Assembly: GCA_008729055.1 (NCBI GenBank)
Contig: SDUX01000008.1
Span: forward strand, 1,364,001-1,428,000
Source: Pyropia haitanensis
Lineage: Eukaryota > Rhodophyta > Bangiophyceae > Bangiales > Bangiaceae
Direction of reading: 5' to 3'
Length of the DNA: 64,000 bases
Shown: in pieces, positions 54,800-64,000 of the stretch
Numbering within the stretch: the stretch's first letter is position 1
How the letters are laid out: every line of letters begins with the position of its first letter
Made by a program: the position numbers and the translations under genes
The notes under the pieces: generated by a model
The model's database searches: none
Told to the model about the DNA's origin: nothing
The model's input: the letters and a program-made list of their open reading frames with translations, nothing else

Positions 54800-56176
54800 T
54801 TAAGCCATGGCACTGTTTTCCGCCGCCCGGTAGGCGAGTAGCGGCGGCGCGGGGAGCCGGCCGTCCCCCCCCCCCCCCTCCCCCCCCGCTGGGACCACCT
54901 CCACGGCCGCCCCCGGCGCCAGGTAGTAGACCGTCCCGCCATACAGCGGCCATAGATCTTCTGCGTCCCCCCCCGCCCGTCGCAACCAGCCGTCGCCCGC
55001 CAGCACCACCAGCACTGAGCCGCCGGCCAGCGTCGGCAGCGACACCGCGGGCGCGGCGTCGCCCGGCGCCACCTCCACCCGCTCCAGCATGAACTCCTTG
55101 ACTGGCGGCGTGTAGCGCACGACGCTCGGACCGAGGCGGGTGACCACGGGCGGCAGCGGCGGCCCCGCCGCGTACGTGAGCATCTTGACCAGCACGGGGA
55201 CGTCCTTGAACTTGGGCGTCAGCCCTGCGCGCACCACATTGTCCGACGTGGCCATCACCTCCACGCAGTCGCCCGACAGGTACGCGTGCGGCTCGTTGGC
55301 TGGGAGGAAGAGAGCTTCCCCAGGCGCGAGCGTCACCTGGTTCAGCAGGTACGCCGCGAAGCAGCCCACGTCATCGGGGTACTGGTTGGCCAGCCGCAGG
55401 AGCAGCACGTCAGCGGGAGTGCGGTCCGCCTCGGGCAGTGCGCGCACTGCGTCCAGGAGGGCGCCCAGGCTAGCCGCGACCGCGTCGGCCTCCCGCGTCA
55501 TCAGCGCCTCAAACGCGGCGCGGAGGGCACCGGCCGACGCCGCGTCGGCCGCGTCGTCGCCCTCCCCAGCAGGGGTACCCTCCCCCGCCCCCCCGGCTAC
55601 CGCCCGCAGGCCGTCGACCAAGCCCTGGCCGCCCTCCCCAAACGCGCCTACCAGCGCCGGCAGGCGGTCGCAGTCTGCCACAATGGCAGCCACCCGCCGG
55701 AAGCAGCACATGGCGTTAAACGGGGTGACCGCGACGGCCATCTCGGGCTTGTGATTGTCATCCTTGTACGCGTCGGGGTTGGAGGCGTGGAGCTTGGCGG
55801 CCAGCTCCTTGGTCGGGTGCGCCTGGATGCTAAGCGCCGTGCGCACAGAGAGGACCTTGAGGAGGAAGGGCAGCCCGGGGAGGCCTTGGTCGGACAGGTA
55901 GTCCGCCAGCGGGCGGCCGTCGGCGGCCAGCCGCGCGGGCGCCGTCGGGTGGGTGCCCATCCACAGCTCTGCGTGCGGGGTGGCGGCGCCTATCGGCGCG
56001 CCATCGCCGGCGCCGTTGCGGGCGGCCAGGCGGGCGACGAGGGAGGAGGCGGGCAGGGCGCCCCAGGCATAGGTCTGCGCCGCGGGTGTCAGCCGCAGCA
56101 CCGCCGCGGCAGCGGCAGCGGTAGCGGCGGGGGGCGCCCCCGAGGGCGAGGCGGCGGTCGTGGTCTCGACCGCCAT
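54800..56176 (-). CDS. MPI: Mannose-6-phosphate isomerase, type I
   Basis: Zinc enzyme interconverting fructose-6-phosphate and mannose-6-phosphate (EC 5.3.1.8), the entry to GDP-mannose for cell-wall mannans, N-glycans and ascorbate. A single intact frame of 458 residues, close to the eukaryotic length, runs from ATG 56176 to TAA 54800. Seen: QTYAWGALPASS near the N-terminus, AELWMGTHPTAPARL, LPFLLKVLSVRTALSIQAHP with zinc ligands Gln118 and His120, NHKPEMAVAVTPFNAMCCF with ligand Glu145, NQVTLAPGEALFLPANEPHA with ligand His297, and SDNVVRAGLTPKFKD with catalytic Arg317. All four ligands and the arginine are present, so it should be active. No organelle leader stands out, so it is probably cytosolic. 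A CCAAT pentamer (56182-56178) sits just upstream of the ATG. No long homopolymers and no slips. Confidence 0.97.
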   Translation of the reverse strand: MAVETTTAASPSGAPPAATAAAAAAVLRLTPAAQTYAWGALPASSLVARLAARNGAGDGAPIGAATPHAELWMGTHPTAPARLAADGRPLADYLSDQGLPGLPFLLKVLSVRTALSIQAHPTKELAAKLHASNPDAYKDDNHKPEMAVAVTPFNAMCCFRRVAAIVADCDRLPALVGAFGEGGQGLVDGLRAVAGGAGEGTPAGEGDDAADAASAGALRAAFEALMTREADAVAASLGALLDAVRALPEADRTPADVLLLRLANQYPDDVGCFAAYLLNQVTLAPGEALFLPANEPHAYLSGDCVEVMATSDNVVRAGLTPKFKDVPVLVKMLTYAAGPPLPPVVTRLGPSVVRYTPPVKEFMLERVEVAPGDAAPAVSLPTLAGGSVLVVLAGDGWLRRAGGDAEDLWPLYGGTVYYLAPGAAVEVVPAGGEGGGGDGRLPAPPLLAYRAAENSAMA

Positions 56177-57925
56177 GATTGGCGACGCAGCCGGGAGAAG
56201 CGGTAGTGGTGGGGGGGGACAGGGGGAGCCCCGAGAGGAAGGGAGGTGTGGGACAGGCGCAGCAAGGGGAGATCAGCAGGGCACGCCGATGGGCACAGCG
56301 GCAGCGGGGGGGAGCAGCACGGGCCAGGATGCAGCGGCGCCGTACGAGGGAGGGGTGGCGTACGCCCTCGAAGGGGAAAAAGTCGGGGACGAGCGCGGCG
56401 AAAGGCGCACGAGGCAGCACAGCCCACGGACGGGCGGGCGGGCGGGCGGGCGGGGGGGCGGGAGCGCAGACGCGCGGGTAGGCGGGTGGGCGGGCGGGCG
56501 GGCGGGCAAACGCGCGGCCTGGCGGGTGGTCGGGCAGGCGGTGCAGGCGGGCTGGCGGGCGCCTGGCCGGCGGCCGCCAGGCAATGACGGCTGGTGCGGC
56601 GCGCGGCCAGCGCAGCGCAGCGGCGCGCCAGCGCGGGGTGGCAGATCCAAGCACCAGCGCCAGCAGCAGCCCGCCACGGCCACCGCCGCCGGCGGCGGCA
56701 GGCACCGCCACGGCTGGCGCCGAGGACTGGCGCTCGGGAGGGGGGGAGGAGGGCAGCGGAGAGGGGAACCCTCCAGCGGCCCGGCCGTGCGCGCCTCCGA
56801 CTGGGCACCTCCCCGGCGCTCGGTCGCTCGCGGGGGCGCTACGCCAGGCCGTTGCCCCGGCCATTGCCCCGGCGGGGGCCGACCAACACCCCCACGGGGG
56901 GGTGCAGGAGGGCCCCCCCTCCGCTGCGAAGGGTGCGCGACGGAAGCGGCTGGCGGCGACCGTGCCCCCACGTCCCAACCGCCTGCCGGCGAAGCGACTG
57001 ACAGCACCGCGTGCGGCAACGCCACCGTGCAGTCACAAAAATTCGGTGCTGCCAGCAGAAGTGGCTGATGGTGCGACATGAAAAAGGGGCGTCTGTTGGG
57101 ATCCAACCAACAAAGTTTGGTTTTCACATTGAGTACACTCGTAGCGACGTTTTATTGGATGGGCGTCGAAGCTCCTCCAATCAATGGCAGGGACACCACG
57201 ACCAGGCAGGCTGTTGACCAAAATCGTGCAAATATTTGTGACGCACTGCGTCAGCGCCTAATTGACATATTCTTGCGCCACCCTCGGTACCGAATGCCAC
57301 GGCCAGCGACCGTGACGGGATCGCTGCTGGGCATGGATGTCGGCCGGACACAGCTCTCGAAGGCAGCGTCGTCCTGGTCTCTGGCTGCCAAGCGCTCCCC
57401 CTGCCCCCCGTCCCCCCACACCCTGGCATTGCTAGCGAACACGTCGTCGTCGGGGAGCGGCGACTCTGGCGGCAGCGACAACGCCGCAGCGGCGGGGCCC
57501 CCCCCGCTGGACCAGCACAGCAGCGATGCCGGGTGGCATCGCCCGACGTCCGCCCCCCGCAACAAGCTCCAGACGTGCCCATGACATGCCCATCGCTTTG
57601 TGCGGTGGGCCCACCACACCCCATCGTCGCCGCAGCGTCGCGAGGCCGTGTCCTCCCGTAGCAACCGCCGCGGTTGGCGCGCATCGGTGGCCAGAGTGCG
57701 TGGCCCCACGCGCCGCGCTAGGGGAGCCGCCGGAACGACGGTGCCACTAGGTCGTCGCTTCCCCCCTACGCGGGCGAGGCGACAGCCGAGCCGATGCGAG
57801 TCGGCATTGAGCGGAGCACCCTGTGGGGTGCGAAGGAGGATGGGGGAGTGTCGTCGTGGGATGGTTATGTGTTTTCCCACGTTGTTGTGTGTGTTTTCTT
57901 CGCTTGCCACACAGGGCGTGACTCG
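56177..57925. other. MPI / DCTN2 spacer
   Basis: Contains (CGGG)n-rich DNA (56430-56515). Around 57050-57300 is a lower-GC island with ATTGG 57152 and CCAAT 57175. A plus frame at 57078-57584 (168 codons, opening MKKGRLLGSNQQSLVF) is the most protein-like frame, with RANICDALRQRLIDIFLRHP in it, but it matches nothing and is not called as a gene. Confidence 0.45.
56430..56515. repeat. CGGG tetranucleotide repeats
   Basis: Two arrays of gggc/cggg units (about 56429-56460 and 56478-56507) on the plus strand. The G4-every-4-bases pattern can form G-quadruplexes. Confidence 0.8.
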
Positions 57926-58263
57926 TCATTCGCCCGCGCCGCCCCCCCCCGCCCCCCCGTCCCCCTCGTCCAGCGCCGCCACCCGCCCCCGCAGCGCATC
58001 GACGCGGGCGGTGACGCCGCGGACCAGGTCGTCGAGGCCCGCCGCGAGTGACGCCAGGTCCCCCCGCACCGCCGCCGCCTCGGCCGCCGCGCCCGCCGCC
58101 GTGTCGGCGGCGGCCGCCGCGACGCCCGTCGCGGCGGCCGCGTCGAGGTGCAGCCGCCGCGCGCCGCGGAGCGCCGCCACCACCGCAGGGACGGCGCCCG
58201 CGGCCGCGTCGATGAGGGACAGGCGGGCGGCCAGGGCGGCCACCGTCGGCGCATCGACGGTGG

Positions 58264-58294
<31 letters not shown>

Positions 58295-59528
58295 GGCGCC
58301 ACCGTCACCGTCACTGCCGTCGCCGTCGCTGCCGTTTGGGCCGACGCCGCCGCCACCGGCATCGCCACCGCCGCCGCCGCCGCCGCCCCCATACGGGGTG
58401 GCCCAGCGGCCCAGGGCGGCAGCGACGGCGGCGGCACGGGCCTGCACGCCCGCCGCCCCCCCCCCTCCACCACCGCCACCGCCGCCGCCGCGTCGGCAGC
58501 GACGCCCATCAACCCCGTTGCAGGCGCGCCGGCCGACGCCGGCTCGCCACCGTCGCCGACGCCGCCACCACCGCCGCCGCCGCCACCGCCGACACCGCCT
58601 CCGCAGCCGCCGCCGGCCGAGCCGACGGGCCACCCCACCACCCGCTCCACCGCCGCCAGCCGGGCCGACAGGGCGGCCAGGCGGGCCGCCGCCGCCACAT
58701 TGGTCGCGGCGGCGGCGGTCGGGGAGGCGCCCCCCACGGCCGCCCAGCCGCCCGGCGCAGCCGCCGCCGCCGCGGGCGGGGCGGCCACGGCAGCCCCGTC
58801 GGCGGCGGCGGCGGCCGCCGCCGCCGCCGCCGGCAGTGGGCCATTGGCGGTGGCGGCGGCCGCCACCGCCGCGGTCGACAGCGCCGAGGCGGCGGCGGCA
58901 ACCTCGGCCGCAGAGCGCCCTCCCCCAGGCGCACCCCCCCTCCCCCCCCGCAGCGCCGCGAGGCGGGCGGTGAGCTCGGCCACCTGCGCCCGCACCGCGT
59001 CATCATGGTCATCGTCCCCGTCCGCCGCCCGGCCCGGCCCGTCACCAGCCGCCCGCGCGTCTGCCGCCGCCATATCCGCCGCGAGCGCGTCGGCGGCGGC
59101 GCGGAGGGCGGCGAGGCGCGCCGCGGCGGTGGGCGGCCCGCCGCCGCCACTACCACCGCCGCTGCGGGCGCCGCCACGACGGCTGCGGCGGCGACGGCGG
59201 GCGGGCCGCGGCAGCGTCGACGACGGCGGCCGGCCGCCGCTGCCGGCACCATTGGGGCTGCCGGCCGCGGAGGACCCCCCGTCCGACGCCGAGTCGGACA
59301 CGGAGGACCCCCCCCCCACGGGGCTGTTTTGCCACACCACCTCCCCCGACGCCGACGGCGGCGGCGACGGTGCCGCCGGGGGGGCGCCCGCCGGTGGAAA
59401 GGCCGCGGCGGCGGCGGCGGGGGGGGGGGGGTGGGCGGCGCGGGGGGGGTCTCAAACACCTCGGGCTCCCCGGGGGGGGCCACCGCTACGCCGCGACGGG
59501 CGTAGAGGGCGGCGCGGGAGGAGGCCAT
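57926..59528 (-). CDS. DCTN2: Dynamitin (dynactin p50) homologue (two frame slips)
   Basis: Dynamitin builds the shoulder of dynactin, the dynein activator. Seen: ATG 59528 opens MASSRAALYARRG, then PGEPEVFETPP, matching the N-terminal NEPDVYETS motif of dynamitins. The middle has heptad-like segments, AARLAALSARLAAVERVVG (animal: AAKVAELEKRLTELE) and RAQVAELTARLAALRGG. The C-terminus reads VQARAAAVAAALGR, AVPAVVAALRGARRLHLDAA (animal: LPELVQRLVTIKQLHEQA) and DLVRGVTARVDALRGRVAAL (animal: MRENLATVEGNFASIDERM), ending at TGA 57926. Joining needs one base at G13 59419-59431 and one at C10 58456-58465, giving about 534 residues against about 400 in animals. Coiled-coil composition bias could mislead, but order and spacing of the motifs fit. 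Head-to-head with LSM6. Confidence 0.75.
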
Positions 59529-59945
59529 CGCGCCCGCCACCCGCCCCGCGCGCGCGGGAGTGCCGGCGCGGGTGTGAAAGCGGGGTGGGTAGTGGGGTGC
59601 GGCGGCGCAACAAAGAAGCCGAGCGAACACGAGGCGGGCACACGATGGTCGGCGGTCGTCAAGGGCCTGGACATCTGCAGAAAAGGCCTGAGTATCATTT
59701 TTCGCGAACGCGCATTCAGTTTTCTTGAGGGACTTTGAGTCCCGGACGACTCAATTGGAAGAAAATCCTTGTGAAATTGGCTTGCACAGCCCGCTGGGAT
59801 GCCTTTGGTGCACGAGCCCGTAGCCGACGCACCTTCACGGTCGCATCGACCGCCTTCCCGCCGTCCGCCATCCCTCTGCCGCGCCGACGAGGCGTCACCT
59901 CCCCCGCGCGTCACGCCCTCCTTGTCCAGGCCGAACGCACCAGCC
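59529..59945. promoter_or_regulatory. Bidirectional DCTN2/LSM6 promoter region
   Basis: 417 bp separate the two divergent start codons. A lower-GC core (59650-59810) contains caattgg (ATTGG at 59753). It probably drives both genes; this is inferred from geometry. Confidence 0.5.
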
Positions 59946-61050
59946 ATGTCCAATCTCCCCGCCGCGGCGGCGGCGGCGCCCTCGGCCGCCGCCGCTGGCG
60001 CGGCCACCCCCCCCCCCCCACCCCCCCCCCGCCGCCGCCGCCGCGGCCGCCACCCCGCCCGCGCCGTCGGCCGCCGCCGCCGCGCCCGCCGCCGCCGCCG
60101 CCCGCGCCGCGGATGGCCGCGGCCGCACGCCCGCCGACTTCCTCTCCGCCGTCCTCGGGCGGCCGGTGGTGGTCAAGCTCAACTCGGGCGTCGAGTACCG
60201 GGGCGTCCTCGCGTGCCTCGACGGGTACATGAACATCGCGCTGGAGCAGACGGAGGAGGTGGTGGGGGGGGAGCTCAAGGCGCGGTATGGCGACGCATTT
60301 ATCCGGGGGAACAATGGTATGTCGGCTGGTTTGGGGGGGGGGGGCGCCCGCGGGCGGGGGCGGCCGCGGGGGTTGGGCGGATGGCGAGAGGGAGGGGGAG
60401 GGCTGGAGGTGGGGTCTGTGGGGTGGGGGGGGGGGGGGGGGGGCGCGCCGGTGCCGTGGCGCAGCGATTGGCCGTTGCGGCCTCGCCGGCGGCGAGGGCG
60501 GTGCCGGCGGTGGCGGACCCGTGTCGCGCTGGCCCCGCCGGCTCGGCAACGGCGGACCGGCGTGGCGGTCGTGCCGCCGCGGCGGCCCCGCGCCATGCCC
60601 AGGGTGATGCGGGGTGGGGGACCAACGGGGGCGGCCGGTCTGGCGGAGGGTGGCCAGTAGGCGCAGGTGCGCTGCCGGCTGGACCGCAGTTGTCCCACCG
60701 GCCGAGAGGGTGCGCCCCCTGCGCCCGCTCCCCGCCGGTCCTTGGCACCGTTGTGGGGCAAGGGGGGGGGAAGGCGTGTCGCGGCGGCAGCGCCCTGACG
60801 CGGTCATGTGTTTGTTTGTTTGTCCGGCGCCCTGTTTTTTCTCTCTTGTCGTGGGTGTGTGCCCCTGAATGGCCCCCGTCACGCCGCTGGGTATGCCCTG
60901 CTTCCTCGCTCGTGTGGGTCCCCTCTGCCGTCCGGACGTTGGTGCCACTCGACACCGGTGCTTCTCCCTTTTGGTGTGAACTTCCCGCCTCCCCCCCCCC
61001 CCGTTTCGAGAGCAGTGCTGTACATCAGCACTCAAAAGCGGCGGGCGTGA
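59946..61050 (+). CDS. LSM6: LSM6 Sm-like protein, two exons
   Basis: Subunit of the LSm2-8 ring (U6 snRNA, nucleus) and LSm1-7 ring (mRNA decapping, cytoplasm). The core is nearly identical to other eukaryotes: RTPADFLSAVLGRPVVVKLN, SGVEYRGVLACLDGYMNIAL, EQTEEVVGGELKARYGDAFI and RGNN in exon 1 (ends 60316), then VLYISTQKRRA in exon 2 (61016-61050). Sm1 and Sm2 motifs are complete. ATG 59946 opens MSNLPAAAAAAPSAAAAG in a frame two steps from the core. Two adjacent C-runs, 60007-60019 and 60021-60030, each one base short, join them. This predicts 135 residues, with an Ala/Pro leader of about 60 that ordinary LSM6 (about 80) lacks; no in-frame ATG lies nearer the core. Confidence 0.95.
60317..61015 (+). 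other. Intron of LSM6
   Basis: Donor AACAATG|GTATGT, acceptor CGAGAGCAG|TGCTG; 699 nt. Splicing gives RGNNVLYIS, the invariant LSM6 sequence. Confidence 0.96.
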
Positions 61051-61669
61051 GGGGGCGCCCCCCCCATCGTCCTTTGCGACTTGAACGGCGATGGCGTGGC
61101 GTGCTGCGGCGAATGGCAGCCGGAGGGGGGGGGCACCAGCGCCGGCTGACGCTCGCGGCGGGGTAGGGTGGCACGTGGCAAGCGCACGGCAGCAGACACA
61201 GGGCGCGGACGGCAGCGCACACAAGAGCCGCACGCCAGCGGCCATAGGGGGGGCGGGTGCAAACGGCACGCGCGGCTCGGCGCGCACCGTCCGTCCGTGG
61301 CGGGGGAGGGGGTGACAAGAAGAAAACGACAAGAAAAGCAATGGCGCGAACACGTGCCTCCACCGCGTGCTACCCAGGGGTTACACGCAACAACAGGGGA
61401 AGACTGGGCGCCTGTCGGTGCCCGACAAGGACGGGTGTGCCCGCCAGCGCACACACACAAAAAGAAAAAGAAATCACACATCACGCCCAAGGACGGCACA
61501 CGAAACAGCGACAACCGTCGGCCGCCAGGCCGCCCACATATACAACAACGAGAAGAGCAAGCCCTTGCAACGGGTGACGACGCGGCACACAAACGCAACC
61601 GCGTCCCCCACCCAACCACCCGCGACGACATCCGCAGCGTCCGCTTCCCCCGCCTCCCAAAACCGCCCT
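61051..61669. other. Convergent spacer
   Basis: Between the LSM6 stop and the C2H2 stop. Moderately GC-rich, with A-rich patches (61440-61500) that may be part of 3' UTRs. No gene is seen. Confidence 0.55.
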
Positions 61670-61928
61670 CTACCTCTTGTGCAGCATCGCGCGGTGCTCG
61701 ACCATGTGCGCCCGGTACAGGAATGCCTTGCCACACTCGCCACACGCAAACCGGCGGAGGCGCTCGTGGACGGCGCGCTTGTGGGTCTTGAGCGTGCACG
61801 CCTTGGAAAAGGTCTTGGAGCACGTGTCGCAGGGGAAGCGCACCACCCGCGCCGCCGCGCGCGCCGCCGCCGCCACCGCCGCCGCCTCGGCGGTGGCCGC
61901 CGCGGACGACGCCGCCGCCACGCCCGCC

Positions 61929-61960
<32 letters not shown>

Positions 61961-61982
61961 CGCCGCGGCTGCGGCCGCAGCC

Positions 61983-62020
<38 letters not shown>

Positions 62021-62320
62021 TGAGCCGGGCCCCCGCAGCGGCCCCGCGCCGTGCGCGTTGACCTGGTGCACCCGCCGCGTGGCAGGCGTGCGGAACCGCT
62101 TGCCACAGTCCCCGCACGGGTGGGGCCGCTCCGACTCGAGCTCCGGCGTGTGCGCGTCGAGGACGTGGCCCTTTAGCTCGTGGGGCGTCGCAAACACCGA
62201 CGTGCAGCGGGCGCAGGGGAGGGGCGCCTCGCGGGGCTCGTGCTCCAGCCGCTCGTGCCGCTTGAGGTTGTGCTTTTGGAGGTAAGACGCGCCACAGGTG
62301 GGGTGCGCACACCGAAAGTT

Positions 62321-62364
<44 letters not shown>

Positions 62365-62905
62365 TCGCGGGCGTCGCCGCCCCGCCGTTGCCACTGCCCG
62401 CCGCGGCTGGGGTGGCCGACGAGGCGGGCGCGGGCGGCGACGACGCCCCGTCCTCGCCATCGTCATCGTCCCCGTCTGGGGACGGCGACGAGGCGCTGCC
62501 GGCCGGGCCGCCGCCGCCGCCGCCGCCGCCGCCATTGCCGCCACCGGCACTTCCGCCGCCACCGCCGCCGCCGCCACCACCGCCGCCGCCACCGCCGCCG
62601 CCGCGGCCGCCGCTCCCGCCCGCGGCGCCCGACGGGGGCGCCGCGCCAGACGCGGCGGCGACCGCAGCCGCCGCCGACAGGGTGCCCGCGTGGACGATGG
62701 CGAGCTCCCCCCCGTCGGTGGCGTCCCCATCCACGGGGTCATCCGCGTCCCCGTCGGCGGCACCCCCCCCTCCGCCCCCCCCGCGCCCACCCCCCCGGCG
62801 TACCCGTCGGGCCCCGACAGCCCCGCGATCGACCGCTGGCGCGCCGCGGCGAGCAGCGCCGACGCCGACGGCCGCACCCGCCCCGACGTGCCCGCTCCCA
62901 TCCCC

Positions 62906-62968
<63 letters not shown>

Positions 62969-63290
62969 CGCCCCCCCGCCGCCGCGGCGGCCGCGGCCGA
63001 GCCGTCGCCGCTGATGCGGCTGACCTCGGTGGTGACCCACTGGACGCGCCCGCCGAGCGTGGCCATCTTGGTGCCGAGCACCTCCCAGCGGCGCTCCCAG
63101 CTGGCCAGCCGGTCGGTGAGGTTGCCGACCAGCCGGTGGAGGGTGCCCACCTCCGCCACCGCCGCGTCACGTGCGACGGTCAGCGACGCGACCTGCGTGT
63201 CGAGGCCCCGCACGCGGTCGCGGAGCGCGGCGACCTCGGCCGCCGCGGGCGCGCCGTCGGCGCCGGCGACGGCGGGGGACGACGGCGAGT

Positions 63291-63328
<38 letters not shown>

Positions 63329-63448
63329 CCCGTCGGCGACGCTGCCAACGACGAGCCCGCCGCGGAGGCCGGCCGCTCCCCGCCCCCGTCGCGCGCCGTC
63401 ACCAACGCCGGCAGCGGCGCCACGACGCCCCGCGGCCGCCCCGACCGC

Positions 63449-63480
<32 letters not shown>

Positions 63481-63779
63481 CGACCGCCGCCGCTTGGGCG
63501 CGGGCGCCCCGTCGACGCCGCCGCGGCGGCCGTCACCGCCGCCGCCGCCGCCGCCGCCACCACCACCGCCACCGCCGCTGCCACCGGCGGCGGCAGGGGC
63601 CACGGGCGGGCCCGCCCCCCCCCCCCCCCCCCATCGGCGGGAGCCCCCCCCCCCCCTCCCCAAACGGCGGCGGCTGACCAAGCGGCGACGGCGGGCCGAG
63701 CCCCCCAAACCCAAACAGCGGCCGCGCGCCGCCGCCGACCGGCGGCGGCGTGCCCGCCCGCAGGGGCGACGGCGGGGAC

Positions 63780-63835
<56 letters not shown>

Positions 63836-63894
63836 CCCCGCCGCGCCCCCCACGCCCCCCACACCACCGCCAACGCCACCGCCACCGCCGCCAC

Positions 63895-63925
<31 letters not shown>

Positions 63926-64000
63926 GCTGCCGCTGCCGCTGCCGTGACCACCGCCGCCATACATGGGAAACACCGGCGGGAGGTCCGCCGGCGGGGGGCC
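61670..64000 (-). CDS. Five-finger C2H2 zinc-finger protein with coiled coil (5' end off window)
   Basis: A probable DNA-binding transcription factor. Five C2H2 fingers: CAHPTCGASYLQKHNLKRH, CARCTSVFATPHELKGH, CGDCGKRFRTPATRRVHQ, CDTCSKTFSKACTLKTHKR and CGECGKAFLYRAHMVEHR. The first has C-x4-C spacing; fingers 3 and 4 are separated by a long Ala/Gly linker. It ends MLHKR at TAG 61670-61672. Upstream is a predicted coiled coil (AALRDRVRGLDTQVASLTVA through ISGDGS, about 63010-63240), then a basic PKRRR patch and a Gly-rich N-terminal part with PLFGFGGLGPPSPLG. The frame is open to the window edge, so the start is missing or near 63964 (MYGGGGHGSGSG). Slips of one base are needed at C-runs 63615-63632 and 63644-63656 and once in runs near 62762-62796. 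The target genes are unknown. Confidence 0.88.

Noticed and set aside
3460..60030. Programmed ribosomal frameshifting as the cause of the frame changes
   Set aside because: Too many sites per gene, no conserved slippery motif or downstream structure, and a strict dependence on G/C runs. Undercalled homopolymers are simpler.
1..64000. CRISPR arrays, rRNA genes, bacterial operons, integrated viral genes
   Set aside because: No direct-repeat/spacer pattern, rRNA-like sequence, ribosome-binding-site spacing or viral protein motif was seen on either strand.

Overview
The window looks like nuclear DNA of a photosynthetic eukaryote with an extremely GC-rich genome, most likely a bangiophyte red alga (Porphyra/Pyropia type). 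This is an inference from four things: a plastid-type DNA gyrase A with a transit-like leader, few short GT-AG introns, proteins full of Ala/Gly/Pro tracts and long G or C homopolymers, and a serine tRNA gene interrupted twice, which recalls the disrupted tRNA genes of the red alga Cyanidioschyzon merolae. No virus, plasmid, CRISPR array or bacterial operon was seen.

Layout, left to right. gyrA (minus, 349-3620); an NmrA/SDR-like Rossmann protein with one clear intron (minus, 4568-6499); a 3.5 kb low-complexity gap; a large unrecognised protein (minus, 10065-13211); a lower-GC island with a possible secreted-protein exon (15420-15824); an unrecognised protein with a Cys-rich tail (plus, 19109-20333); a zf-4CXXC_R1-type zinc-finger protein (plus, 22873-25811); an RBBP9-like hydrolase (minus, 26273-27306); a TIMELESS/Tof1 replication-fork protein (plus, 29811-35119); tRNA-Ser(AGA) (plus, 35743-35845); two near-identical GT61 glycosyltransferase genes in direct orientation (minus, 36983-39067 and 42944-44998) with nested inverted repeats between them; a long gene-poor lower-GC stretch; a DUF427 protein with one intron (plus, 49420-49933); an acidic unrecognised protein (plus, 52657-53292); mannose-6-phosphate isomerase (minus, 54800-56176); a dynamitin (DCTN2) homologue (minus, 57926-59528) divergent from LSM6 (plus, 59946-61050); and a five-finger C2H2 protein running off the right edge (minus, 61670-64000).

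Most of these genes cannot be read in one frame. Each jump between frames falls at a long G/C run or between two such runs, and every net shift equals one missing base per run. This holds on both strands and in nine genes. Genes without long runs (MPI, DUF427, the 52657 gene) are intact. The best reading is systematic undercalling of G/C homopolymers in this assembly. Spans given for split genes therefore cover the whole inferred gene, and their lengths assume the missing bases.

Functionally the genes are a mix of housekeeping roles: organelle DNA topology (gyrA), fork protection (TIMELESS), U6 snRNA/mRNA decay (LSM6), Golgi glycosylation (GT61) and mannose metabolism (MPI). The only obvious local relationships are the tandem GT61 duplication and the head-to-head DCTN2/LSM6 pair. 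The most unusual items are the doubly interrupted tRNA-Ser, the dynamitin gene in a lineage thought to lack dynein, a dense TGCA cluster at 36134-36533, and the nested inverted repeats at 40040-42700.
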